Source: Paractinoplanes maris (lineage in GTDB: Bacteria > Actinomycetota > Actinomycetes > Mycobacteriales > Micromonosporaceae). From it: 64,000 nt of DNA. The notes under the pieces were generated by a model, which was not told the DNA's origin, made no database searches, and saw nothing but the letters and a program-made list of their open reading frames with translations. The DNA lies in assembly GCF_023544465.1 (NCBI RefSeq), contig NZ_JALPVL010000018.1:161927-225926 (forward strand). Direction: 5' to 3'. This document shows positions 52,401-60,602 of this stretch, one piece after another. Made by a program: the position numbers and the translations under genes. How positions within the stretch are numbered: the stretch's first letter is position 1; each line of letters begins with the position of its first letter.

Positions 52401-54263
52401 GACCACGTTGGGCAGTCCGAGCCGGGCGGTGACCCGGTCCAGGCTCTCCTGCCGGCTCTCCAGTCGGTCCGCCTCCTCGGCGAACTTGTTGGCCAGGTGG
52501 TCGGCCTGCGCGGCGTTCAGCGGCTTGAGGTCGACGGCCTCGGGCACCAGGTGCGACAGGTCCGGGATGTCCTTGAGCTCGTCGGCCGACGGCAGCTCGG
52601 CCCACGGGATGCCGCCGTAGCGCAGCGCGGCCAGGTGGTGGGTGAGGTCGGTGGCTGCCTTCTGCACCGGGTGGATGCTGTCGACGGTCAGCCAGTCCTC
52701 CTCGACCTTGGGCGGGCGCTTGCCGGCGTGGGCCGAGAGGGCGGCCAGCCGGGACGCGCCGACCGGCTCGTGCAGGTCGAACGCGTCGGCCAGGGTCGAG
52801 TTGGCGATCACCGTCTCGGCCAGCTTGCCCAGGGAGGTCATGGCCTGGCGCAGGCGGCCGTCGAGCGGCTCCCGGTCGGTCGCCTCGCGCCACAGGTACG
52901 TCTCACTGCGTACCCGGCCGAGCCGGGCCACCGCGTCGCGCAAGCGATAGAGCGCGTCACCGGTGAGCTCCTGCGGGGCGATGGCGGCGACCGGCGCCGC
53001 GGGCACGTCGAGCAACCGGGCGGACAGTCCGAGCACCTCGAACAAGCTGCGGCCGAGTGGCTGCCGCACGCGGTTCAGAGCTTCCGCGTACGCGGTCAGG
53101 CGCTCGCGCCGCTCCCGGACCGCCCGCCGATCGATCGGGTCCATGGTCGCCAGCGGCACCGGATCGGTGTCGAGCGCGGTGGCCAGCGCGGTCGCCACGT
53201 CCCGCCGCCCGACCAGGTCGCTGTGCAGCGCGAGCAGGTAGTTGCCGAGACCGGCGTCGGTGAGCCGGCGCTGCACGGTGTCGAGCGCGGCGGCCTTTTC
53301 CGAGACGACCAGCACCCGCTTGCCCGCGTGCAGCAGCCCGCCCACCATGTTGGCGATGGTCTGCGACTTGCCGGTGCCGGGCGGCCCGTCGAGCACGAAG
53401 CTGCGCCCGGCCACCGCGGCCGTGATGGCGACCCGCTGGGTGGCGTCGGCGTCGAGGATCAACGGCACGTCCTCGGGCGGGGCGACGACGTCGATCCGCT
53501 CGACCGGGGTCGGCTCGAAGGCGAACGCGCGGTCGGCGTCCCGGGTGGCCAGCGCGCGCACGACCGGGTGCTCGACGATGTGCGGCTCGTTCTCGTAGAG
53601 GTCGTAGTACATCGCCTCGCGGTGCACGCTGAGGCAGGAGAGCGTGACCGTCTCGTCGGCGTACCAGCCGCGCCGCTCGCCGATGGCCACGTCGATCCGG
53701 GCCCACAGCACGGTCACGTCGAGCTCGGCCAGCGAGTTGATCTCGGGGATGTCGATGTCGAGCTCGGCCATCCGCACGACCAGGGCCGGGTTGACGATCG
53801 GGTCCTCGGGCCGCGCGATCAGCCTCGGGCCGGCCGCGTCGATCTCCACCGGGACGAGCAGGATCGGGCTCTCGTACGGGGATCCGTCGTCGTCCGACCA
53901 GTGCAGCATTCCCACGCCGAGGTAGAGCGGGGACACACCGCGGTCGAGCAGCTCTAGGCGGCTGCGGCGCCAGAAGTGGTGCAGCAGCGCGCCGAGTTGC
54001 TCCTCGGGCAGCTCGGTGCGCAGCACGGGGGCCGTCGACTCGCCCTCCGCGTGGAAGGCGTAGCCGCCGCCCTCCTGGAGCACCTTCACGATCGCCTTGG
54101 GCGACGGGCCGGTGATCTCGATGGATCCCGAGGACGCCCGGGCGAAGTTGAGCAGGGGGTTGGTGCCGGTCAGATCGACCAGGCCGGAACGCCAGCTCTC
54201 CAGCGCCGACCGCACGTCGGCACCGGGGAGCTCACTTGAATCCGCTTCATGATCCGGCCACAT
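49482..54263 (-). CDS. DUF4011-SF1 helicase-Vsr-like nuclease, probable anti-phage protein (Hhe-like)
   Basis: The 1,593-residue protein has three parts. The N-terminal DUF4011-type region has VDLTGTNPLLNFARASSG. The SF1/UPF1-like helicase has Walker A VLDGPPGTGKSQTIANM near residue 292, DEASQ in FDTVIFDEASQVTTADA near 1166, and VVGDERQLPPTSF. The C-terminal PD-(D/E)XK/Vsr-like nuclease (about 1475-1570) has HWIDLAVLHPD, GIEFDGLEYQS, RDRDRLRDEELRELGW and HRIWS. This order matches the single-gene Hhe defence protein. It stands alone on its strand, which is consistent with a one-gene system. The activity is inferred. Confidence 0.82.
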   Translation of the reverse strand: MWPDHEADSSELPGADVRSALESWRSGLVDLTGTNPLLNFARASSGSIEITGPSPKAIVKVLQEGGGYAFHAEGESTAPVLRTELPEEQLGALLHHFWRRSRLELLDRGVSPLYLGVGMLHWSDDDGSPYESPILLVPVEIDAAGPRLIARPEDPIVNPALVVRMAELDIDIPEINSLAELDVTVLWARIDVAIGERRGWYADETVTLSCLSVHREAMYYDLYENEPHIVEHPVVRALATRDADRAFAFEPTPVERIDVVAPPEDVPLILDADATQRVAITAAVAGRSFVLDGPPGTGKSQTIANMVGGLLHAGKRVLVVSEKAAALDTVQRRLTDAGLGNYLLALHSDLVGRRDVATALATALDTDPVPLATMDPIDRRAVRERRERLTAYAEALNRVRQPLGRSLFEVLGLSARLLDVPAAPVAAIAPQELTGDALYRLRDAVARLGRVRSETYLWREATDREPLDGRLRQAMTSLGKLAETVIANSTLADAFDLHEPVGASRLAALSAHAGKRPPKVEEDWLTVDSIHPVQKAATDLTHHLAALRYGGIPWAELPSADELKDIPDLSHLVPEAVDLKPLNAAQADHLANKFAEEADRLESRQESLDRVTARLGLPNVVTFADSARVITVADLIQREHKPEPAWFETGGMPAAHAAVRALRLAIERVRETETQARRHFDEGVLAEPITEVADRLTRHRGPRKLLRPYRRDKQKAVEAALPDVKPAAAVANVEDAAAWKQAVEDLKEAEAEYAEQLGRHWNGLDTDFHAIQEAMHTADEVIREVPADALPAVTVHVCAPRPNSALLRIVSEARDEFTRFRTTLRAAPARAPRPELGEGAIADAVTWLRAHIAPLHAAAEMIRAYAAPTGRDLTLAETMEIAEQRQAATDAEEAIWAEAAAHAAVLGSVYRGAKTDDEAMNEVVAWTVHARRLMTGEDAAMTAEQAHALMIAQPTEGLGAAVAGWESARAQVLDAFGPARHGELIERLGDYDNARDLLVELLHDPEGQHEWFRHEDARRVLVEHGLAEALEFCAEQEIPIEQVWPVLERALLRGWADAVIRDDPGLQPVAAEDRTHLVDVYRLLDRELSGAALADIVYAVEARRPSASAGGEPGVIRREGNKQSGHLPVQELLAQARHAAQGLKPCLLMSPLAVSRYLPPEMEFDTVIFDEASQVTTADAINCIYRGDALVVVGDERQLPPTSFYDRVEDDVTDFPSILDLARETFPILHLGWHHRSRHEALFAFADLAYYHGRLVGLTRSYPREPDHGVELFLVDGVYRRQSTSDNPIEADAVAERVLHHYATRPGKTLGVVTLSVAQADAVDEAVRRAMAERPDLEHFLDDGNRLTGFFCKSLEAVQGDVRDVIILSIGYGYDENDKISTNFGSLNRPQGWRRLNVAITRASQRVEVVSSIRSGDVPDMGNESVRHLKAYLEYAERAAATLGRDVIDRDDATPFEDAVLTALLSWGYSVRRRVGAAGHWIDLAVLHPDQDDDVFAIGIEFDGLEYQSIPSTRDRDRLRDEELRELGWHMHRIWSVAWYQNPAEEQNRLRAAIDRALADPVGVDQLAVPEWPPYRAISGELLPPETVVPPNG

Positions 54264-54390
54264 GCCTCAATTTCAGCAAGTCGGACGCCAGTCACGCTGG
54301 GGATTCGGCTACGTGCTTAAGGATATTTACGGCAAAACGGTCTAGGAGGCGCTTTTCACAGCCGGCCGGCCGCAGCATGCATGCCCTTCG

Positions 54391-54423
54391 GCGCCGCCCA
54401 GGTCGACTTCACCTGGGCGGCGC
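54391..54423 (-). terminator. Hairpin terminator downstream of MMPL gene
   Basis: GCGCCGCCCAGGT and ACCTGGGCGGCGC pair perfectly over 13 bp with a 7-nt loop, 9 bp after the MMPL stop on its strand. The rest of the 169-bp gap (54264-54390) contains an AT-richer patch near 54310-54345 and no gene. Confidence 0.75.
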
Positions 54424-54432
54424 TCCGGTCGG

Positions 54433-56613
54433 TCAGGCCGCGTGCACGTGCTCCTCGACGTCGCGGGACTGCTCGGGAGCCTGCCGCTCGAGGGCCGCAC
54501 CCTCGACGTCGACCGCCGGCAGCCAGGAGAGCCAGCGCGGCAGCCACCACGCGGAGCGGCCGAGCAGAGTGATGGCCGCCGGGACGATGATCATGCGGAC
54601 CACGATGGCGTCGAACAGGATGCCGATGGCCAGGGCGAAGGCGATCGGCTTGATGGTGTCGTTGCCCTCGGGCACGAAGCCGGCGAAGACCGAGAACATG
54701 ATCGTCGCCGCGGCCACGACCACCGGCGCGGCCTGCTTGAAGCCGGTCACCACCGCGTCGCGCGGCGAGGCGCCGTGGGCGTGTGCCTCGTGCATCCGCG
54801 AGACCAGGAAGACCTGGTAGTCCATGGCCAGGCCGAACAGGATGCCGACGATGATGATCGGCGCCAGGCTCAGCAGCGGGCCGGTGGTCTGCGCGTTGAC
54901 CAGGCCGGAGAGCCAGCCCCACTGGAAGACCGCGGTGGTCGCGCCGAGCGCCGCGCCGATCGTGAGCAGGAAGCCGACCACGCCGACGACCGGCACCAGC
55001 AGCGACCGGAAGACCAGCACGAGCAGGACGAAGGCCAGGCCGACGACCAGGATCAGATAGATCGGCAGCGCCTGGTCGAGCTTCTCCGACACGTCGATGC
55101 TGACCGCGGTCTGCCCGGTCACGTAGACCTGGGCGCCGGGACCGTCGGCCACGTCGTCCCGGATCGCGTGCACCAGGTCGATCGTCGCGGTGTCCTCCGG
55201 GCCCGAGCCCGGGATGATCGTGATGAGGGCGGCGTTCTGCCCCTGGCTGACCCGGGGCTGGGCCACGAACGCGACGTCCGGGAGGGCGGCGATCTTTTCC
55301 CGTACGGAGGACGCGTACGCCGGAGCGCCGGACCCGTCCACCAGGACCAGCAGCGGACCGGCGAAGCCGGGGCCGAAGCGCTCGGCGATGATCTGGTCGG
55401 CCTTCTCCTGGGTGCTGCCCTCGGCCGCCCGCTGGATGAGCGTGGTCTGCATCGAGAAGAACGGGATGGCGATCACGGCCAGCGCCGCGACCGCGACGAT
55501 CAGGCTGAGGACCCGCTGGTGGGTGACCATGTGGGCCCAGCCGCGATAGAAGCCCCGGTCCCTCTTCGGGCTCGCGACCGGGTTGCCGCGCTCCTTCTTG
55601 GGCAGCGCCCGCAGGCCGATCGCGCCCAGGAACGCCGGCACCAGCGTGATGGCGACCAGGACGGCGAAGACGATGGTGCCCGCGGCGGCCAGACCCATCT
55701 CGGTCAGGAACGGGATGCCGGCGACGGACAGGCCGGCCAGCGCGATCACCACGGTCAGACCGGCGGTGACCACGGCCGAGCCGGCCGTGCCGACCGCGAG
55801 CGCGACCGCCTCGGGCACCGGCAGGCCGCGGCGCAGCTCCTGGCGGAACCGGGTGACGATGAACAGCGCGTAGTCGATGCCGACCGCGAGGCCCAGCATG
55901 ATCGCGAGAATCGGGGTGGTCGACTGCAGCTCGGTGAAGCCGCTCAGCGTGGTGATGCCGAGGGCGCCGATCGCCACGCCGGCCAGGGCGGTCAGCAGGT
56001 TCATGCCGGCCAGGACCAGGGACCCGTACGTGATGGCCAGCACCACCAGGGCCACGACCACACCGAGGATCTCGCCGGCGCCGCCGATGTCGGCCCCCGA
56101 CTCCTGGGTCGCCTCGCCGCGCGCCTCGACGATCAGATCGGCCGAGCGGGACTGGTCGACCACGGCGGTCAGCGCCTCGCGCTCCTCGACCGTGATCTCG
56201 GACGCCTGCACGCCGTAGGTCACCGTGCTGTAGGCGGCGGTCTGGTCCTGCGACACCGTCGGCGCCTTCGGGTCCAGCGGGTTGCTGGCCGAGACCACGC
56301 CCGGCAGCTTCTGCAGCTGGGCGACGACCGCGGCGACCTGGGTGGCGGTGGCCCGATCGGTGATCTTGCCGGTGCCGGGCGCCTCCATCACCACCTGGGC
56401 CGTGGCACCGGCCGAGGCCGCACCGAAGCGCTCCTCCATCAGCTCGAGCGCCTTGGTCGACTCCTGACCCGGGATCGAGAAGGAGTTGACCATCGTGCCC
56501 GAGAGCGTGGCGGCGCCGGCCCCGAGGGCGATCACGGCCACCAGCCAGGCGACCATGACCAGCGCCTTGTGGCGTACGGCCCCGAGTCCGAGGCGGTGCA
56601 GCAACGTTGCCAT
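54433..56613 (-). CDS. MMPL-family RND transporter 1
   Basis: The 726-residue membrane protein is a duplicated RND unit with large extracytoplasmic loops. Each half has a cluster of helices containing the MMPL motif: GLAVGIDYALFIVTRFRQEL in the first half and FGLAMDYQVFLVSRMHEAH in the second. Actinobacterial members export lipids or hydrophobic compounds using the proton gradient. The ATG at 56613 (MATLLHRLGLGAVRHKA) is chosen. A TetR gene lies 26 bp upstream in the same direction and likely represses the pair. Confidence 0.93.
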   Translation of the reverse strand: MATLLHRLGLGAVRHKALVMVAWLVAVIALGAGAATLSGTMVNSFSIPGQESTKALELMEERFGAASAGATAQVVMEAPGTGKITDRATATQVAAVVAQLQKLPGVVSASNPLDPKAPTVSQDQTAAYSTVTYGVQASEITVEEREALTAVVDQSRSADLIVEARGEATQESGADIGGAGEILGVVVALVVLAITYGSLVLAGMNLLTALAGVAIGALGITTLSGFTELQSTTPILAIMLGLAVGIDYALFIVTRFRQELRRGLPVPEAVALAVGTAGSAVVTAGLTVVIALAGLSVAGIPFLTEMGLAAAGTIVFAVLVAITLVPAFLGAIGLRALPKKERGNPVASPKRDRGFYRGWAHMVTHQRVLSLIVAVAALAVIAIPFFSMQTTLIQRAAEGSTQEKADQIIAERFGPGFAGPLLVLVDGSGAPAYASSVREKIAALPDVAFVAQPRVSQGQNAALITIIPGSGPEDTATIDLVHAIRDDVADGPGAQVYVTGQTAVSIDVSEKLDQALPIYLILVVGLAFVLLVLVFRSLLVPVVGVVGFLLTIGAALGATTAVFQWGWLSGLVNAQTTGPLLSLAPIIIVGILFGLAMDYQVFLVSRMHEAHAHGASPRDAVVTGFKQAAPVVVAAATIMFSVFAGFVPEGNDTIKPIAFALAIGILFDAIVVRMIIVPAAITLLGRSAWWLPRWLSWLPAVDVEGAALERQAPEQSRDVEEHVHAA

Positions 56614-56639
56614 TTCAGTCAATCCCTTGTTGGTGGGCC

Positions 56640-57194
56640 TCAGCGCTCGTGGCCGAGCGCGTCGTAGCTGATGTCGATCAGGTCGTCGAGCGTGGCGGCC
56701 AGGGGTTTCTCGCGCAGCGCGACCCCGGCGACGGCGAGGGCACCGAGCGCGCCGACCACCCGGATGGCCCGCACCGGGTCGGTCTCGGGGTCGACCGCGA
56801 AGGCCTCGAAGACCGGCTCGCCGATGCACTCCATGGCCGTGCCGAGCTCGCCCTCCTCGGAACCGGCGAGACCGCTGAGCAGCAGGGCGACCGTGCCCGG
56901 GCACTCGGCCGCGAGCCGGGCGACGCTGGTGATGACCGCCCGGTCGCGCACCGGACCGGGCGGCATGGCGGCGACCTCGTCGGCCACCGCGCGGATGTCC
57001 CGCAGCACGCGGTCGAGCACCGCCTGCTGCAGCGACTCCTTGGTCGGATAGCGGTGCAGCAGACCCGTCTTGGAGTAGCCCACCGCGTCGGCGATGCGCT
57101 GGACGGACGTCTCCTTGAAGCCGTGCCGGGCGAACAGGGTCGCGGCGGCTTCGAGGATCTCGTCGTCGATCTCTTGCTTGGACGGCCGCGGCAT
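56640..57194 (-). CDS. TetR-family repressor of the MMPL operon
   Basis: The 184-residue protein has an N-terminal HTH (PRPSKQEIDDEILEAAATLFARHGFKETSVQRIADAVGYSKTGLLHRYPTKESL). ATG 57194 is preferred over the GTG at 57203 because MPRPSKQ is the usual start. It is the first gene of an operon with MMPL transporter 1. A strong palindrome 32 bp upstream (57226-57242) is the likely operator. Confidence 0.92.
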   Translation of the reverse strand: MPRPSKQEIDDEILEAAATLFARHGFKETSVQRIADAVGYSKTGLLHRYPTKESLQQAVLDRVLRDIRAVADEVAAMPPGPVRDRAVITSVARLAAECPGTVALLLSGLAGSEEGELGTAMECIGEPVFEAFAVDPETDPVRAIRVVGALGALAVAGVALREKPLAATLDDLIDISYDALGHER

Positions 57195-57225
57195 GCGGAC
57201 CACTTTAGTCGGGGATGGACCAGGT

Positions 57226-57242
57226 CGGTCGGTAACCGACCG
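57226..57242. promoter_or_regulatory. TetR operator, perfect 8-bp dyad
   Basis: CGGTCGGT-A-ACCGACCG is perfectly symmetrical around one base. It sits just ahead of the tetR-mmpL operon, which makes TetR autoregulation very likely. Confidence 0.85.
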
Positions 57243-57290
57243 TGGCGGTCCTCACAGTTGTTCTCATATGCCGTGCCTACCGCAAACGAA

Positions 57291-57324
57291 ACGGCCGGCT
57301 ACGGGTTTCCCCGCAACCGGCCGT
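57291..57324 (-). terminator. Hairpin terminator after the trypsin-like gene
   Basis: ACGGCCGG and CCGGCCGT pair with an internal CGGG/CCCG stem and a TTTC loop. It begins about 15 bp past the protease stop on the minus strand. Confidence 0.6.
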
Positions 57325-57338
57325 CGAACCCTTCGGCT

Positions 57339-58106
57339 CTAGTGAGTTACCTCTTTCACCCAACCGGCGATGTTGTCCACCCGGGCCGCACTCTCGATCT
57401 GCGTGTGCGGGCAGGACGGGCCGTTGCTGACCACCGCGACCAGCGCCGGGCCCTTCTTGCCACGCTCGACGAAGAAGGGGCCGCCCGAGTCGTACGGGCA
57501 CGGGGTCGTGTCCGCCTGCGGCGAGTTGCCCTTGAGCTGCGTGACCGTGTCGGTCAGACCGGCCACCTCCATCTTCCCGGTGCGCAGCCAGGTGACCGGC
57601 GCCGGGTTGGTGCTGGTTGTGGAGCCGTACCCGGTGAGCCGCACCGGATCCCCGGCCTCCGGCGCCGTGCGACCGACCCGGATCGGGCGGACGTCACGCA
57701 CCGGCTCGGCCAGCTTGGCCAGCGACACGTCGGCCGTCGCGGACTGGCGGACCGCGACGATCTCGACCTCGTGGCCACGTGAGGTGTCCGTGAGATCGGT
57801 GCGGCCGATGGTCGCGATCGTCGAGTCGGCGACCGGGCGTTCGACCCGGACGCCGTTCGCGTCCCGGAAGCAGTGCCCCGCCGTGATGATCCACTGCGCC
57901 GCCACGAGCGCGCCGGAGCAGGCGCTGTTGCGCTTGCCGCCGTCGGCCGTGGGGATGCCCGTCATGGTCAGCTTGACCGAGAAGGCGTACCGGCCCGGCT
58001 TGACCTGTTCCCCGTTGGCGATCGCGTTCGCCGGAGCGGCGAACCCGAGCAGCCCCACGGCGACGGCACCGGCCGCGGCGAGAATCGACCTCTTTCTCTG
58101 TCCCAT
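57339..58106 (-). CDS. Secreted trypsin-like serine protease (S1)
   Basis: The 255-residue protein has a signal peptide (ILAAAGAVAVGLLGFAAPANA) and a chymotrypsin fold beginning at IANGEQV. The catalytic His is in WIITAGHC, the Asp in SATADVSLAKL and the Ser in CPYDSGGPFF. The usual GDSGGP is altered to YDSGGP, which changes the residue before the catalytic Asp-Ser. Cysteine pairs (NSACSGAL/AGHC; TTPCP/GPSCP) fit family disulfides. It is probably extracellular. The target is unknown. Confidence 0.88.
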   Translation of the reverse strand: MGQRKRSILAAAGAVAVGLLGFAAPANAIANGEQVKPGRYAFSVKLTMTGIPTADGGKRNSACSGALVAAQWIITAGHCFRDANGVRVERPVADSTIATIGRTDLTDTSRGHEVEIVAVRQSATADVSLAKLAEPVRDVRPIRVGRTAPEAGDPVRLTGYGSTTSTNPAPVTWLRTGKMEVAGLTDTVTQLKGNSPQADTTPCPYDSGGPFFVERGKKGPALVAVVSNGPSCPHTQIESAARVDNIAGWVKEVTH

Positions 58107-58333
58107 TCGGACAACCTAGCGGCGGCGATCAACCCCGGCGAATCGGGGAAGTCCCCGGGTGATCCCTGAGTGTCGCGGTGGCTTTTGGTGTCGTACGCGG
58201 CTTTACCCAGCACATCGCGTCGGCTTCCCGACTATCACCGGCTCGGGGTACGACCGGGGTTCGGCCCGGATGTTCCCAGCTCGCTATCTGCCTAGTTTCA
58301 GGTTCGACACAGAATCGAGCACTGGGGGAACTG

Positions 58334-60544
58334 ATGGGCAGGCGACCGGTAACGGTGCGCATGGCGCGGTGGAGCGCCGAGCATCCGTGGCGCGCGATCG
58401 CGCTCTGGGTGGTCTTCGTGGCGGTGTGCTTCGTGGGCGGAAACGCCGCGGGCCTCAAGGAAGCCACGGCGCAGGACGACGCGATCGGCGAGGCCGGTCG
58501 TGCGTACGTGATGATCGAGGAAGGTGGGTTCGCCGACGAGCCCGCCGTCGACAACGTTCTGATCACCGCCCGTTCGGGCAAGCTCGACACCGCGGCCGCC
58601 GAGCGGGCCGCCGCCGATGCCACCACCAAGCTGCGGTCGGTCACCGGCGTCGCCTCGGTGGGCAAGCCGATCCCGGCCAACGACGGCTCGGCGCTGCTCG
58701 TGCCGATCACCATGGCCGGCGAGCCCGACTCCGCCTCCGACCGGGTCGAGCCACTGCGCACGGCCACGGCCGAGGTGCAGCAGTCCCATCCGGAGCTGCG
58801 GGTCGAACAGGTCGGTGGCCCGTCCATCGACAAGGCCCTCGACGACACCCTGGGCAACGACTTCAAACGGGCCGAGATCCTCAGCCTGCCGGTCACCCTG
58901 GCCATCCTGATCCTGGTCTTCGGCGCGCTGATCGCCGCCGGGGTGCCGGTGCTGCTGGCGCTGTCCTCAGTGGCCGCCGCGATGGGCCTCTCCACGCTGG
59001 CCTCACACCTGATCCCGTCCACCGACACCACCTCCAGCGTCATCCTGCTGATCGGCATGGCGGTCGGCGTCGACTACTCGCTGTTCTATGTCCGGCGAGA
59101 ACGGGAGGAACGGGCGAAGGGCCGCGGCCACGTCGACGCGGTCGAGATCGCGGCCGAGACCTCGGGGCACGCCGTGGTGGTCAGCGGCACGGCCGTGGTC
59201 ATCGCGATGGCCGGGCTCTTCCTGGCCGGGGACTCCACGTTCTCGTCGCTCGCCGTCGGCTCGATCCTGGTCGTCACGGTGGCCGTCCTCGGCTCGCTGA
59301 CCGTGCTGCCCGCGATCCTGTCCAAGCTGGGCCGCTGGGTCGACCGGCCGCGGGTGCCGTTCGTGTGGCGCCTGACCGCCCGCAACTCCGGCGGCGGCTC
59401 CCGCTTCTGGCGGGCGATCCTGCACCCGGCGCTGCGCTGGCCCGCGGCCACGCTGCTGGTGAGCGCGCTCGCCCTGCTCGCGCTGGCCGCCCCGGCCCTC
59501 AACATGAACCTCAAGTTCCCGGGTACGGAGGACCTGCCCCGCACCACGCCGGCCATGCAGGCCTACGACCGTCTGGCCGCCGCGTACCCCAGCAACGGCA
59601 CCACCCACATGGTCGCCGTGCAGGCCCCGGCCGACCGGGCCGGTGACGTCAAGGCGGCGCTGACCAAGCTGGCCGCGAGCACCGAGGGCAACCGCCTGTT
59701 CGCGGTGCCCGAGCAGACCGGGCCGGACATCGAGGTCTCCCCCGACAAGACGGTGACCGTGCTCGACCTGGCGACACCGTTCACGTCCCGCAGCGACGAG
59801 GCGGCCGACTCGTTGCACGAGCTCCGCGAGACCCTGGCCCCGGCCGCGCTGGGCGGTCTCGACTACGCGGTGGGCGGCGACGTCGCCAACAACGAGGACT
59901 ACGCGAAGCACATCTGGCAGACGTTGCCGATCGTGGCCGGGGTCGTCCTGCTGCTGACGTTCCTGATGATGGCCTGGACGTTCCGCTCGATCGTGGTCGC
60001 GGCCACCTCGATCCTGCTCAACCTGCTCTCGGTCGGGGCGGCGTACGGCTTCCTGGTCCTGGTCTTCCAGGGCAGCTGGGCGCCCGACCTGCTCAACTTC
60101 ACCTCGATGGACGCGATCGTCAGCTGGCTGCCGCTGTTCCTGTTCGTGGTGTTGTTCGGCCTGTCGATGGACTACCACGTCTTCGTGGTCTCCCGGATCC
60201 GCGAGGCGGTCCAGCGCGGCGTCCCGACCCGGGAAGCCGTGGCCGAGGGCATCACCGGCTCGGCCGGCACGGTCAGCAGCGCCGCGCTGGTGATGGTCGC
60301 GGTCTTCTCGATCTTCGCCACACTGTCCACCATCGACATGAAGCAGCTGGGCATCGGCCTGGCCGCCGCGATCCTGCTGGACGCGACGATCATCCGGGCC
60401 GTGGTGCTGCCCTCGGTCATGACCCTGCTGGGCAACGCCAACTGGTGGGCGCCGCGCTTCATGCGTCCCCGCGGCCGCCACGCGGCTTCGGCGGTCGTGG
60501 AGGCTCCCCCGGCGCCGGAGCCCGAGCTGGTCGGTCGCCACTGA
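58334..60544 (+). CDS. MMPL-family RND transporter 2
   Basis: The 736-residue protein is a second MMPL transporter, of the YdfJ/MmpL-like group. The first half has IGMAVGVDYSLFYVRREREERAKG and the second FGLSMDYHVFVVSRIREAVQ, with two large outer domains. ATG 58334 has GGGGGAA upstream. It is more like small-molecule or lipid exporters with a self-contained start than the neighbouring tetR-linked one. It ends before a strong terminator. The substrate is not predictable. Confidence 0.93.
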   Translation: MGRRPVTVRMARWSAEHPWRAIALWVVFVAVCFVGGNAAGLKEATAQDDAIGEAGRAYVMIEEGGFADEPAVDNVLITARSGKLDTAAAERAAADATTKLRSVTGVASVGKPIPANDGSALLVPITMAGEPDSASDRVEPLRTATAEVQQSHPELRVEQVGGPSIDKALDDTLGNDFKRAEILSLPVTLAILILVFGALIAAGVPVLLALSSVAAAMGLSTLASHLIPSTDTTSSVILLIGMAVGVDYSLFYVRREREERAKGRGHVDAVEIAAETSGHAVVVSGTAVVIAMAGLFLAGDSTFSSLAVGSILVVTVAVLGSLTVLPAILSKLGRWVDRPRVPFVWRLTARNSGGGSRFWRAILHPALRWPAATLLVSALALLALAAPALNMNLKFPGTEDLPRTTPAMQAYDRLAAAYPSNGTTHMVAVQAPADRAGDVKAALTKLAASTEGNRLFAVPEQTGPDIEVSPDKTVTVLDLATPFTSRSDEAADSLHELRETLAPAALGGLDYAVGGDVANNEDYAKHIWQTLPIVAGVVLLLTFLMMAWTFRSIVVAATSILLNLLSVGAAYGFLVLVFQGSWAPDLLNFTSMDAIVSWLPLFLFVVLFGLSMDYHVFVVSRIREAVQRGVPTREAVAEGITGSAGTVSSAALVMVAVFSIFATLSTIDMKQLGIGLAAAILLDATIIRAVVLPSVMTLLGNANWWAPRFMRPRGRHAASAVVEAPPAPEPELVGRH

Positions 60545-60555
60545 CCCGTACGGCT

Positions 60556-60591
60556 GGAAAGGGAGGCTCCCACGCCGGAGCCTCCCTTTCC
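60556..60591. terminator. Bidirectional hairpin terminator
   Basis: GGAAAGGGAGGCTCC and GGAGCCTCCCTTTCC pair perfectly over 15 bp around a 6-nt loop, between convergent MMPL 2 and PHP genes. The A/T-rich stem ends provide a short U run in either direction. Confidence 0.9.
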
Positions 60592-60602
60592 CTGTGCGGC
60601 GC

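Noticed and set aside
48774..53957. A 1,727-codon open frame on the plus strand opposite the helicase gene
   Set aside because: It is the antisense shadow of the DUF4011-helicase gene. The composition is Arg/Gly/His/Val-heavy with no family motifs, and the opposite strand has clear Walker and nuclease motifs.
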